From: Sisyra terminalis
Lineage: Eukaryota > Arthropoda > Insecta > Neuroptera > Sisyridae
Assembly: GCA_958496175.1 (NCBI GenBank)
Contig: OY292277.1
Span: forward strand, 26,703,282-26,767,281
Reading direction: 5' to 3'
Length of the DNA stretch: 64,000 nt
Each line of letters opens with the position of its first letter. Position 1 is the stretch's first letter. The position numbers were made by a program, and so were the translations under genes. Shown here piece by piece: positions 26,151 through 39,100 of this stretch. The notes under the pieces were generated by a model. It did no database searches and was not told the DNA's origin. It saw only the letters and a program-made list of their open reading frames with translations.

Positions 26151-26559
26151 ACGTCAATGCAACAAGCGATTGTTGCAGGTAGAAGCCTACTTTTTTCCGC
26201 CTTCATCCCTTTTTCCATTATTGTCGCTAAAACTACTCCAACGCTTCGCTACTTTAATTTCGACGACGTATTATGTTCTTCAATCCCTAAATCCTTTTTC
26301 CAATCAAATCTTTTTAAAATTTTCCAGATACGAAGCTTACATGTAAACTGATAAGCTCATTTTTACACTTAACACTATATTTGTTAGAAAAGATTTATCT
26401 TTTCATTATAATTTTTAAAGTAGCTATTTATTTGAAAGTCTGCCTTCTGATTTCTTTCAACAGTTTTAATATACTATCCCAATTGTGTAAGATAGTTTTT
26501 GAGTAGCATTGGATATCTTACAACAGATGATAAAATTCAAATCTCAGCTTTTATTAAAT

Positions 26560-26756
26560 AAGAAGAAAATTCAGGTTGTTTACGATTGGTTTTTTTATTT
26601 AATGTTTTTTAATATTCAAATTAGCTACGTTTCGTTATTACTTATTATTATATCTTAATACAAAGTTACGATACGTAACGAAACGTAGCTAATTTGAATA
26701 TTAAAAAACATTTATTAAAAAAACCGATCTTAAACAACCTAAATTGTCTTCTTATT
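26560..26756. repeat. Head-to-head inverted pair of the Penelope-like terminal repeat
   Basis: 26661-26756 is a plus-strand copy of the 13985 unit, keeping GTTACGATACGTAACGAAAC but with CTGATGA mutated away. 26560-26640 is the inverted copy, with GTTACG partly lost at the junction. Arms of about 80-95 bp at about 90% identity with a short spacer could fold into a long hairpin. Inverted terminal-repeat fragments are common in Penelope-like insertions. Confidence 0.6.
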
Positions 26757-27754
26757 TATATCTTGCAACTTTAGAAATAACGTATTAAGTGTATTTGAGA
26801 GATTTCGATTAGTAAAAATTATACCTACCGTTACATAAATTAATAAAATAATAAGATAGTGTAGGATATTTGAACCGTTTATTTTCAAAGTGGCCTAAGT
26901 CCATTACAATAATAGTTTATATAGCAGCTATATGAACTAGCTACATGATAGCTAATATTTTTTGCAACGATAAATACATAAATTTCACAATCAAAGAAGT
27001 TAGTACTAGTCGGTCAAAAACCAATATCATATCAATAATTTGTAAAAATTTAATAGTACAAATATCAGCATAATCCAGTCTATCAGTAAATCAAAAGTTG
27101 TCCTTGAAATGGATTTAGACCACTTTCAAAATAAACAGCTCATTTTTTAAATTTTTTAAATTCTTTAATTATGTATGTTTATTACGATTTTTTGAAGACA
27201 AATGTCCACTTTTATTGAGAACCATATACGTAATTTTGATGAGTCTTGCATCATTTGGCAAATTTATGGATATTGTGAGGAAGAAACCTTAAAAACTTGA
27301 TACAATTCAGTTGTAGAAGATTCGGAGTGATATTTTTAAATAGTTTAATATTTTTTTTCTTAGGTTCACTGCTATTTTGAAGTTACAATACAAAAAATGT
27401 ACAAAAGAAAAATAAAAATTAAATAATTAATAATTAAATAAAAAAAATGGATTTCCAAGAATAGTGAGCATTCGTTTGAAAAATATTAAAGAAAACTTGA
27501 AAATATTTTGAATTATTGTCAATAATTATAAGTTATACGATTAGATACATGTGTATGTCAAGTTTATTAAAAAATATTAAAAAAGTATTAAAATATTTTT
27601 TTTTGCCTACAGCCAAGTAAAGTAACTAAGCTTTCTGAAAATAAAAATCGATGTTTGAAGAAAATTTTTATATAGGCTTTTATAAGATGTTTCCTGAATT
27701 GTACAAAATGGATAATATTTTTATTATATTAATTATTATACAGTTATATTTTAT

Positions 27755-28279
27755 CAGAGCTGTCAGAAAAAGTATCGTAGTCACTTGAAAGTTAGTAAGT
27801 AACTAAGATACTGTATCTTAGTTCCTTTAATTTTTGAATCAAGAGGAACTATATCTAAAAACTTAAAAAGTATCTTAGATATCCAAAAAGTACCTTAGAT
27901 ACCGAGAGAATACAGAGTTTTATTTCGTTTTGTTTAATAAGGTTCAATTTATACCTCTTATATTAATCTACTGCCATTTTTAAACTCCGTTGTGTTTACA
28001 GACATAAATACTTTAATTTTTTTAAACAATAAAGGTAAGAAAGACATTATCTAATTAACTAATAACTTTAACTAATATGTTACGAAATTATGATCATACA
28101 GAATATATAAAGTAACTAAGAAAGTATATTTGTAAGTATATTAAAAAATAACTGAAGATAAATATCTAAGTTCCTTTTTTATAAGAGTGTCTAGATACCC
28201 AATGTAACTTCGGATACTTTTTAAAAAAGTTACTTATCTCGTATTTAGATACTTTCCCAAAGTATCTTTGGCAGCTCTG
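27755..28279. mobile_element. Non-autonomous hAT-like element with subterminal repeats
   Basis: Ends CAGAGCTGTCA and its inverse TTGGCAGCTCTG. Inside both ends the words AGTATCT/AGATAC and AAGTAACT/AGTTACTT recur many times in both orientations, as in the subterminal transposase-binding clusters of hAT elements. I found no matching 8-bp flank, so the insertion is old or the ends are slightly misplaced. No coding capacity. Confidence 0.5.
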
Positions 28280-29789
28280 ATTTCTACAAACATTCTTTGC
28301 AGCAAATGGAATATTTTTGAACATTAGAACATTATTTTCGTGGCAATGTTTGTACACAATTTCAATTCATTAATTGTTAAAAATCATTAATTATTTTTAA
28401 AACGAAGTTTTATTTAGTCCTTTGAATAAAACAAACCATATTTTAACTTAATGTCGAGGTAGAAAAACTGAATTCTCAAGTTTGTTTGTTATAGATTGCT
28501 GATACATTGGACTTCTTTGCTTGAGATACACTATGGCTATAATATTTACAACGGTAGAAGTATTATTCACCAATAATTATATCCATGTACGGCCGGAAGT
28601 GTTGCACTTACATAAGGAATAGCACCATAAGGAACTTAACATCTTCGGTTTGGAACATGAGACATATAGTTGTGACCATTAAAACTACGGTATCTTTGAA
28701 AATTTATTCTTCGTAATTGGGAATGGCCAAATCAATTTTTGGTGAAAAAACGGTGACAATCTATACAGTAGTTTTTTCGATATGTGCCCACAAATAATCT
28801 GATTCCTAGTTTGTATATTCAAATGTAACTTATTTGATAAATTTTAATAGTTCTTATGTAGGGGTAGGCAAAATCTGCCAGTTCCCTGAGACCCTAACTT
28901 GTGACGACAGTTTGAAATCTCACAGGCTAGATTCTCTGGTATTGGCGGTGAAGGCCTTATCATCAACGTTGCAGTTATTATTTGATATACTAAATCAATT
29001 AAAAGTTCACTTAAATAAAATTTTTTGAGTTGGTTCCTATAAGTTAACAATAACTAAGCTCAAGAAAAAATCGAATGTAATCATATTTTCAATTAATAAT
29101 CGATTGTGATAATTTTTTTAATTAAAAAAATATTTTTCATACTTACATAAATAATGTAGAAAATTATTAATTATATCCTAACTCCTTTTTTTGTGCTAGT
29201 TTGTTTTGTGCTATTTGTCGCTATTTAAAAATTTTCCTTGCCTTAAATTTTTTTTTTTTGAATCTAAATGATCAACTAAGATCTCTCAAAGTTGAAGAGT
29301 ATCTCGTTTTGATGTATCTTGTTCCCTTACAAATTAAAGTAAAATAATAATAACTCCAACTATTATTAGCATTATTACCAACCATTACTGTAATAGCAAG
29401 AACATTTTGAAATGGAATACCCGTAATAGTATACCCGTAATAGTTACAGTTCTCATTATTTTTTATTTATTTTAAGACAACGAGATACATACAATTTAAG
29501 AAGTAAACATTAAAAAAATAAGCCAAAGAATACTTTTAAATCAAAAACAAAGGCACGAAAAAACACATACAAAAAAACCTTTATAACAATATAATCAGCC
29601 ATCTTTATAATATTTTAGGCTTTTGAATAGTAAATGTTGTTCGATTGTTTCGATCCAATAATGTTCTGTTTCATAAATGTTAATCCTAGTTGATTGTTGT
29701 TCCTATTTGACTCTCAAGTTTTACCTCCTCGATTAATCAGGATGATGTAATAACCTGATGAAGTAGACGTCACAACATTAATAGTGTGA
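28280..29789. other. AT-rich DNA with one hAT-like end
   Basis: AGGGGTAGGCAAAATCTGCC at 28861 resembles the AGGGGTGGGCAAAC end at 37456 but has no visible partner. Otherwise nothing recognised. Confidence 0.45.
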
Positions 29790-30262
29790 TCATAGACCTG
29801 GAAATCTGGAAAATCTGGAATTTAATTCAATTTTGAAATATCAGGGAATTTTAAAACATTTCTAAACTAATAAACCGATTTTGCTCAACTTTAAATTCGT
29901 TCAAGGCAATCTTCCGAACAATAAGGTACCAAGTCTGATACCATACCACTTGGTACCATAAAGGTACCAAGTTTGATCAAGATCGGTTGAGTACTATATC
30001 TGATGACATTCGATCTTATTATTCGATACTATATTATATCCGATGACAAAGCCAGTTACGTTACATACTATATATCTAAATTTCTAAATGAATGGAATTT
30101 TTGGAGCTTATTCCACTATTTAATACATGTGATTGAAAAATAGGGTGTAATTTCACCATGAGGACAAAAACAATAGTTTCAAGTCATGGAGAAGAATAAA
30201 AATATCTGGGAAACCTGAAATTATCAGGGACTTTCAAAACTATTTCTCTGGAGTCACCCTAA
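29790..30262. mobile_element. Possible DNA-transposon remnant with CTGGAAA repeats
   Basis: Left end AGACCTGGAAATCTGG then ATATCAGGGAATTTT; near the right end ATCTGGGAAACCTG, TTATCAGGGACTTTC and CTGGAGTCACC. The direct repetition of CTGGAAA and TCAGGGA blocks near both ends is typical of some insect hAT-like elements, but no TIR or TSD could be fixed. Small palindromic GGTACCAAGT repeats sit at 29925-29975. Confidence 0.35.
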
Positions 30263-31141
30263 AGTAACTGCAGTGATTTATGTTCGAGACCAAAAAAAAT
30301 TAAACTAAATACTGGAAATTAATGCTTTTCTCAATGCAAGAAGTTCATTCCGTCCTTCCATTGTCAAATGAAGGGAGAAAAAGAAAATTAGAATTACATA
30401 GAGTAATTCAAGAATTTTTTATTTTCAGATCGTAATAAAGTATATACATTTGTTATGTTAAAATAAAGATATTGTTCGCTAAAATCCGCTTTGAAGTTCA
30501 ATTGTTCCAAATGTTTTCCAATTTCCAAATGTTCCAAATAAGCTGAATCTTCATTGAGATATAATCAATATAGACACGATAATATTCGCCTCTTGTATTT
30601 TGCATTTAACCATTAGAGTGTATAAAACACTTTCGATCTACATAGCTTTACTTTAACTTTAATCAGTTACATATATTATTGTGTAATTCATACCTACTCT
30701 ACCTATTAAACCTTCTGTTTCGAAAAAGTTTTCTTAAATTATATTTTTCCCTTTATCGTAATTCGTAGAATTCTTAGGTAATGATAGATGTGATTGTATG
30801 TGTCACATCTTAGTATCTGTATCAGCATAAATGCAGGTATAGGTATAGTTATATACATAATCATATTTTGTACATTCGTAATTCGTTAGGATTGAAAAAC
30901 CCTGGACTTCAACAAACGGAAGTTACAGCGGAAAAATAAGACTAAGTGGATTTGAAATTTTTTGACGTTTGGGACTTAATAATAAGAAAAACCATTAGAA
31001 CAACGTTATAATGACTTTTGATCATTAAGATTTTTGTATTCCTATCGTAAAAACATCTTTTAAGAGTAGTTATTTTAATTGTGAGGTGAGAAAAAGTTGT
31101 ATGAGATTTCAATCACAAATAAAATTTGAATTATTTCGTAT

Positions 31142-31601
31142 TGTTACGTTTTTACTATTTACGTTGACTAGATTCGTTTAATTTGTGATTAAGACAGATA
31201 AAAATCATTTATTTTATACTTATGTTTTAATTATTTATTTAACATTACACACTTATTTATTTACAATGTAACAATAGTTACGTTAATTGTTGTCGTGTTC
31301 GGTTTATTTTTACTGTTGGATTCAGTGTACAACATTGTACTTTTAGTACTGTTAACTGACTATCCGTACTTGGCCGTCAACCTCCTTATATAAGAAATCA
31401 GGCCCGTTGTCTGCAACCCTTGAATTTGAGATTTCACCATTTCTGGTAAAAACGAGAAAAATCCTCTCCTAGATTGTTCTCGAACATCTTTCATGTCATT
31501 CTATTGCATTGTTCGAATTATTACCTTTTTGCTTACTTATTCACGGTTGAGTGATCATGCCCAGCGGGAGGTCAGACACCAGGCCATACGCACAGTTACA
31601 T
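31142..31601 (-). mobile_element. Possible solo LTR
   Basis: On the minus strand a 460-bp stretch begins TGTAACTG and ends ACGTAACA (TG...CA). It has a TATATAAGG promoter-like site near 31390 followed by several AATAAA hexamers toward its 3' end, the order expected of an LTR. No second copy, primer-binding site or target duplication was seen, so it could be another kind of element. Confidence 0.35.
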
Positions 31602-34006
31602 TCAAGTCTCTAGTCTGTGCCAATATGTAAAAAAAATGTATCAGGTTTTTCATACTATTAAAGTTCAAAGGTGGCAGCAAATTAGGAAAAACATAGGGGA
31701 AGCTAACTATTTCTTAAGATTTCCCAATCAATTAAAGTGATTAGCAAATTTGCAACAAAAACTCGAATATTTAATTCCTGAATTTATTTTTTATGTATTT
31801 TCTTTAATTTAAATACTAATTTTACCACGAGACGCATTCATTGTATCGCACTTTTTCAATGTCTAGCCTCTTTTTAACTCACTTATTGGAGACGCTTTTG
31901 TCGCAACCAGTATAAATGCTACTTTTGTATTTTTTATTTTATTTTATATTTGTAATTTTGTGAAAAATAAAAAATATGTCGTATATTAACAAGCTTGTTG
32001 TATTTTTTATTTCCTTACGATTCTATGTTCCTACGAAAGATGAGGATCAAATTCTAAATAATTAAGTTGACGAAGAAAAAATGTAAAGAATACACCATTG
32101 AGAACTGCGACGATAAGTAACGTGTCTTATCAAAAAAAAAAAAAAAAAAACATTTAGTTCGCCAGAATTTCTTAGATTCCCTCTCTATATTTCAATTATT
32201 AAATTATGTAAATTCTTAATTTTTCATATATATAGATAATTTATAATAATTGCTTGGTAGCCTGAACATTATCGTGAAATTATACAAAACAGAAAAGAAG
32301 TGCCCCAAGTGCCTAAATTTTTTTTTTATTCTGTTAGTTTAGAAGAAATTTTGGTAAATTTTACTGCAAAGTTATAATTAGTTTTTGTCTGTCACTTTTG
32401 CATTCAATTTATTTTGTCGAAATAAGAAATATATTAATAAGTCTTTTTTTGTTAACAATTGACATACATCAATACAAATACACTTTCAATTTGATTTCCA
32501 CAATTTTTGTGATCATTTTATAAGTAAGAAATTGTCCATATTCTTTTAACTTTTTTTGAGTACTACAGCGCTTATGCAACCAAATGTACTTACGTGCTGT
32601 GTGTTACCTAACACTGGCCCACAACCAGTTCCTGCATCTCTAATTAAAATATGGTGGGGATTTCCTTGTGGGAAAATTATTGTCAGAGTTAAAAATAAAA
32701 AAAAATCTTTTCAATGTTAGAAGGTAAAAATGAAATTAATAAATATGTAGTAATTTTAATAACTATTTTAATACAGAAATTTATAAAATAATATCATTTA
32801 AATACTTATCTAAATATTCCGAATCTTCCATGCACTATTTTTAATACTCTCAAAGAAAATATGAAAATAAACCAATTATGATGCTTTAAGCGATTCAAAT
32901 ATCAATAACGAAATCAAAGCTAAATTTTAAACAATTTTTCAATAGATTTTCGAAGTTATTTTAAATAAATTAACAGTTTAAAAAAAAAATTGGGATCTTT
33001 TCGAAGATATAAAATTTTGATAAAAAATTTGACACCAAATTATTGGATGATAGGAGAAATAAGAGCTCTTATGCTTTTACCGCTTTTACCTCTATGGTGA
33101 ATGCGGTCCTGTTCTAATGCCTTACCTCTTCGAGGACAGACTATTTTTTCCCAATCACATGATATTTTGTAATATTTTACTGTATTATAACTTTATTTAG
33201 TCATTCATTCGTTCTTGAATTTGAGTTAAGTCGTGCGTTGAATATTCTTGATTTAGAAAAGTCTATACCAGTGATTCTCAACCAATGTTTTTGAAAATAT
33301 TAATGCTCCACGAACTTCTTATAAGTGTCCCATGATTTAATATGAAAATGTAATTTGATTAAACTTTTTTATGCTTTCATGTATTTTTTGTTGTTTTTTT
33401 GTCTTAATGTCCCAATCTTTTACGGCTAATCAACCTCTTTACTTTTATAAAATTCATTGAGTAGCCCAATACTGTTTCTTAAGGAATTAGTTATTTGTTC
33501 TAATAGGGAAACAATGCTTATAATAATTTTTGTATTATAATAATTTTCCAATCCAAAGTCCATCAAAACTTAAAAAATCAAGAATCATTGGAATTGATTT
33601 TAAAAATCGATTGTTATATTCAGATTTAATCATACAGCTTTAGTTGTTCATTTTAACGGTAGTAAAATTGATACACTTTTCAAAAATTAAAATTTGCTAC
33701 TCACGGAGATGTTATGAAAGAATTTTAAAGATCCTTGACTTTAACTCGAAAGATTAGAACTATAGATTGATTTTATATTTCTGACTCGGGCTTCGGTTCC
33801 CAAATATTTTTAAACCTGAGGCTAATAAGGGAGAACGCAGTTATTTTGTTGTTGTTGCAAATACGAACAATTTGTTACTATTAGTCATTTAAGTTTCAAA
33901 GGTAAGTGATTTAAAATTTTTAATTACTTTTTGCCCTTTTAATGCTTTGTAGGTAACTATGCTTCACTACCTATTGAAATCAATACTTTAATTATATTTT
34001 TATGGC
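31602..34006. other. AT-rich DNA, no firm gene
   Basis: Contains an A run at 32132-32150, a hAT-end-like CAGTGATTCTCAACC at 33270, and the short exon-like stretch at 32585-32690 discussed in the findings. The missing 3' exon of the transporter was sought here and not found. Confidence 0.45.
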
Positions 34007-34222
34007 TCAAGTCTCTTTTAGCACAGTCAAATCTGGCAACGCTGCATTTTCTATTTTGGTTTTTATTCCATTCGCGATTTTTTTGTTAACTTAAATCTGA
34101 TATGCTTTGATATTTTTTTTGTGGCTAAATTTTCATTATGGATCGATTTATTCGTGAATTAAATTAAAAACAAAGTCGAAAATGCAACGTTGCCAGATTT
34201 GACTGTGCTAAAAGATTCTTGA
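34007..34222. mobile_element. MITE with long terminal inverted repeats
   Basis: 216 bp with 34-35-bp near-perfect ends (TTTTAGCACAGTCAAATCTG then GCAACG, inverted at 34189-34222); looser pairing extends the arms to about 70 bp. No ORF. Family not assigned. Confidence 0.65.
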
Positions 34223-34547
34223 GTCATTTTTATTATTTCATTAACCTATAGCAGTTAGTTAACTAAAAGACTTCTTCAACTCCGACTTCGTCTCCGGTTC
34301 CATGTCCAATTTCAAATCTGAAAAATCAAATGTACCATAAGTTCTCCGGCTCCGATAAATCCACCTTCGTAATAACACCTTGTCACATACTACTATAGTA
34401 GTTATACGTTTTGTTTAAGGGATTGAGTTGACTATCCCCAAAAGTTTTGAATGCCGGATATAATAAAATATCCATACACTTTTTACCTTCAGATATTTTT
34501 TTTGTAAGATTACTTAGATAGAGTCACACTATCTATATTTTTTTTAA

Positions 34548-34707
34548 TTGTTATTTACTGTCGCTTTGTAACTACTAAGGTCTTTAGCGACTCTAGGGTT
34601 AATTAAATCTGTTATCGAGAAATATTGAAAAATTTGGACGATACGAGGATCGAGCCCATTACCTACCAGTTTTGGAGCGGCCTCCTAGACCACTCGGCCA
34701 TCAGTGA
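34548..34707 (-). mobile_element. tRNA-headed SINE, copy 7
   Basis: Minus-strand copy with head GATGGCCGAGTGGTCTAGGA near 34700, B box GGGCTCGATCCTCG, and tail TTAACCCTAGAGTCGCTAAA ending GCGACAGTAAATAACAA. Near full length. Confidence 0.78.
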
Positions 34708-35161
34708 CTATATCTATAATTTAATGTACAATAAGAACATAGTGGTTTAAGTATTGAACACAAATTTTATAGGTATATAGCTGACCTTAAGCTGGTCATC
34801 GTGGAGTTAATGATCAAAATTCTTTATATTTTGAATCTAAAAAGTCAAGAAAAAAATAGATATTATAGTATGTTAGTAAGAACCCTTTTCTACTTAACGA
34901 TAGACAATTTGCTCAATTTCGGAGAAATTTGTATATTTTTCGGTTAATTTTTTAGTTTTTTTTTAATGATGGGATCGATGGGATCTTTATTCTAGAAATG
35001 CTGAACAGAAAAATAGATTTTCCAAACTTTCAGCAGGTGCATAGAAACGCTTGAGGGTATAGAGTTGCAAATTAATGGGACTTCATTCTCAAAAATAGTT
35101 TCTTAACTTTGAGAAAAATTGGTTTAAAAAATCGAGGAATTTTTTAAAGAAAGTCGATAAC

Positions 35162-35490
35162 TTAGCGCCATCTATATGTAATACTGAAATCAAATTCTGT
35201 GTAAGCATTAAAGAAACGAACCAAAATCTATTATTATATCGGCAAAAAAGATCTCCATATATATAACACAAACAAATTTGAGATTTTAATTTTATCGTCT
35301 TGGAATTTATAAATCAAGAACTACCAGTGACAAATTGGTTGATTTTTTTTATTTCCAGTTACAATTATTAAGAAAACACCAATTTAAAAACTGAAGAACT
35401 ACTTAATTCGTTTAAATAACAAGTTAAAAAGCCTAAAAAGCTTAAAAAGAATTACTGTAAGTTTGCTAGTTTTCTTATAGATGGCGCTAA
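35162..35490. mobile_element. Possible MITE bounded by TTAGCGCCATCTAT
   Basis: TTAGCGCCATCTAT at 35162-35175 recurs inverted at 35477-35490; the flanks extend the match to about 17 of 20 positions. The roughly 330-bp interior is AT-rich and non-coding. Target duplication not clear. Confidence 0.4.
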
Positions 35491-36186
35491 AGTTTGTACA
35501 GTTTATTGTTCCAAATTTAAGTGGAAATAAAAATGATTTTCTTATACTTATTTTCTTAAACTCTGTTGAATTATAAATTTAAGATACGCTTTTCACTTTT
35601 AGCGCAGCATAAAAAATGGAATGTAATAAGATTATTTTATTTAAATTATAAACCATTATTTAAAGAAAGAAAATGTCACACCTAATAAACAAAATCTGTA
35701 AAATGAGTAAAACTGTTTTTCTCTCAATGATTAAAACTTCTTTTTTTAAAAAGATGAGGAGTTTCAAAACTTAAAAAATCGCTTTGCGTATTTGATCTTT
35801 TTTATTGCTCTTAAGGTAATCGAAAAATATGACTACTCTAGCATAGGGTTTTAAATGTAGATAATGAAAAACCTGAAAAATATACTTTAAATATACCAAT
35901 TATAAAATATTTTGAAAAACACTTTTTTTTAGAATATAAATTTATTTTATATTTTTTCCATTATTTAAAAATTAAAATACTTTTAAAAAATTTACTTTTG
36001 TTACTCAACGGGATTTTGAGCCACTCGTTTGATTGACTTATATATTATATTTGAAAGCCAAATTCCTCCCGTTGCAAACTGTAATACGTACATCACTTCA
36101 AAACATTCTTTATACTCAATATCTAAAAAAAATATTATTAAAAATGATTAAATCGAAAACTATACAGAAGAAAAAAAAATATTCAC

Positions 36187-39100
36187 CTAATACAACTGTG
36201 GTCAATATAATTACTCCGGTTAATGTATTAAGAAGCATATGGGCTGCTGATCGTAATTCTGGATCACTTTGCAGCAAAATCGCTTCAGTTAAAACGTTAA
36301 TGGAAGACAGCGTTGCCGTGCTTATGACTCCACCAGCGATTAACCAACTCTTTAATTCAGCATAACTTATAACTGAAAAAAAATGTTCAGAAAAAATTAT
36401 TTAATGCTAGGCTGCTTCCTCCGACTGTGCTTTTCCCACTCTGGTGGAATTGAAGGAAAAACTAAGTTAAAAAAATCTCCTATTCCTATTTTAAGTGTAA
36501 GAAATAACACATTCCAAAATTCAAACACACTCATTTAACATTTGGTCAGTCCATTGTAATATTTGTTTTAAGATTGAATCTTAGTAACATTTTTTGAAAG
36601 CTACCATTTGCCATCACTTGGGAAATGGTAAGGTAATGGAAGGGAAACTAAAAGGTAGAGTTTATTATAAGCTCCCTTTTAAGATAATATGGATGCAGTG
36701 GGCAATTTTAACCATTTGGGATTTGACAAGTGTAATACAATTATATTAGAAATTATCCCTTTTTCGGCAAACTATCCATTCGGGATTAATACACTTCGCC
36801 GGACTTACTCCTTCCACGGAGATAATCATTCAATGGCTTATTTATTTCCCAAGTATACGTTAGTATATGTTTGAAGTCTGATTAATAATTTATCAATAGT
36901 CCTTCCCTTTTAGACTGCTTTTATGCCAAGCAAGGTTCAATAGCATAGGTATGTGTACATTGTGTACTAGTTTAAATATAATGACAATTTTAAAAAATGG
37001 CAAAAGGTTGATTTATAACGATTCCTTAGCTAACTATATAGGTGCTGAGTTCAATCTTGTATCGAGCAAATTTTCAATATTTCTCAATTTACGAATCAAT
37101 ATAATAATAGGCAAATGTATGAATGTCGACAAAGACAGAGAACAAAAACGTAAGCACATACGTGTGAGTGAAAAACAAATATAATAACTATACTCTCAAA
37201 TTTGAACTAGCTGGTTGTTGTCAGTTGTCTCAACTGTTATTTTGACTTCATTCAATTGCAATTTTTTACCATTTGCCAGTTATATCAGTGTTGAGTTGTA
37301 AATATTTCACGGGTACTTACTAATTTTTACCATCACTAGAATCGCTAAAAATTTTCAAGCAAAAACCTTTGCCGTCAAGCAACGGTAAATTGCATTAAGA
37401 ACAATTATGATTTTTGGTGATTTTATAGTATCAAATATTTTCTTACAGTTTGAACTAGGGGTGGGCAAACGGCCAATCGCGAACAGGTTGACAATCGATC
37501 ACAGGCATTTTAAATATTTTTTTTGATAATTTTCAAATACTTTAATTGAAAACGTGTACTAAAAATTTAGCAGGCAATAAAACAGAAAAATTTAGCAGAC
37601 AATGAAACAGAGTTTAAAATTAAACACGTATCTACTCTACAACGGTTATTATCGAATCCCAAATAGTGCTTCTAATATTTCTTCTACTCATTTTCTCTTT
37701 TATTTGTATTTGTATTTTAATTTAACCCATTTTTCATAGTTGATCGCGTATAAGTAAGAATTTTTGTTGTTGATTATACTAGTATTAAGTTTGCCCTTGG
37801 TCTACCTTGGTAACCCTTGGTCCAAACAAAACAGAACATGACAAAACAGAACAGGGCTTACTGGTGGTGAATGATCTAGATGACTACTCTAAAACCAGTA
37901 GGTTTTCGGGTCGATCCTCCTATCTACCAGTAAAGATCTTACTAGTTATAAGGCGACAATAAATAACAATTAAAAAAAAAAATAACCGAACAATCAGTAC
38001 AATTTAAAGTGTGAATATCAATTGTTTCGAAACTTGTGAATTATATTTCTTTGCGAAATAGCTAGTATATTAAAAAGTAAAGAATTTTGGAGAGCAATGG
38101 TGTAATTTTGTTCGAAATCGTTAACCCTGATCATGTGCAGATATAGGATTTTACTTAAAGAGTGCTAATTTGTGTGTGATTTTATTTATCCTCGAAAATA
38201 TGATTTCGATCCAAAAATTTGATAAAGTGTTAGTAAGTTATCCATGTAGACAATTTTTGACTTCATTAATGGAATTTTTGTGAACAGCTGTTTTGGCGAT
38301 TTCACAATTTTGAAATTGTTGAAAAGAAACTTTAATTGTAAGTCAAGGGATGAAAATGCACCCGTTTACCCCTGTATTCGGCCATAATTTAATATTTTTG
38401 AGGTAAGGTTCGATAACATACCTGCAAAACCACTGGCAGCTAAAAACAAAGAGGTAACTAAAAAGATTTTCACTTTGTCAATCGGAATAACTAAGCAGTT
38501 CCAAAAAATTGTGAAAAATAGACCACCAATTGCCACGAAGGTGACGCTAGTGATTGTATGGTGAACGTTGAGAAAACTTAGTTCGTTGTAAAGGACACTT
38601 GGATATAACACCCAAAACACGAGAAACGAAAGTTTTCCAACAACTTGCAACAGAAGAGTCTTGAAAAATGAGGGCGTTACGAGAATCATCAGTGATTCCT
38701 TGAACGATAACGCTTGAACACGTCCCGGCACATTAACTGTCCGACTAATCGAGTTGTATACTAAATTGTTGTCGTACGAAAATGTCGAGTTTTCCACATT
38801 GTCAATTGGAATTGGAAAATCACTGGACTCTGCATTATGCCTGGCTACATTTACATTTTCGTCTCCAAGAAATGCATTTAACACACGCCGTTTGGTCGCG
38901 GTATTTCGCTTTCCTTTAAAACTGCTTTCATCAGGAAGTACATCAATTCGATCTAAATTTATATTTGGATTTTCGCCAATGACTTCAATTTTATCCAAAT
39001 CGATTGGTTCTCGCGGCTGAGCTTCAGTTTCTTTTGATGAAGATACCACATCTGCATCCATTGGCGGGGGTAGTTCGTCAATAACTTTACGAAATACCAA

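Noticed and set aside
29757..29782. Second hammerhead-like motif (CTGATGAAGTAGACGTCAC)
   Set aside because: CTGATGA is present but stem II does not pair well and the GAAA is replaced by ACAA; no element context.
36033..36365. 110-codon plus-strand ORF
   Set aside because: Antisense to exon 5 of the transporter, which has matching splice sites and family motifs.
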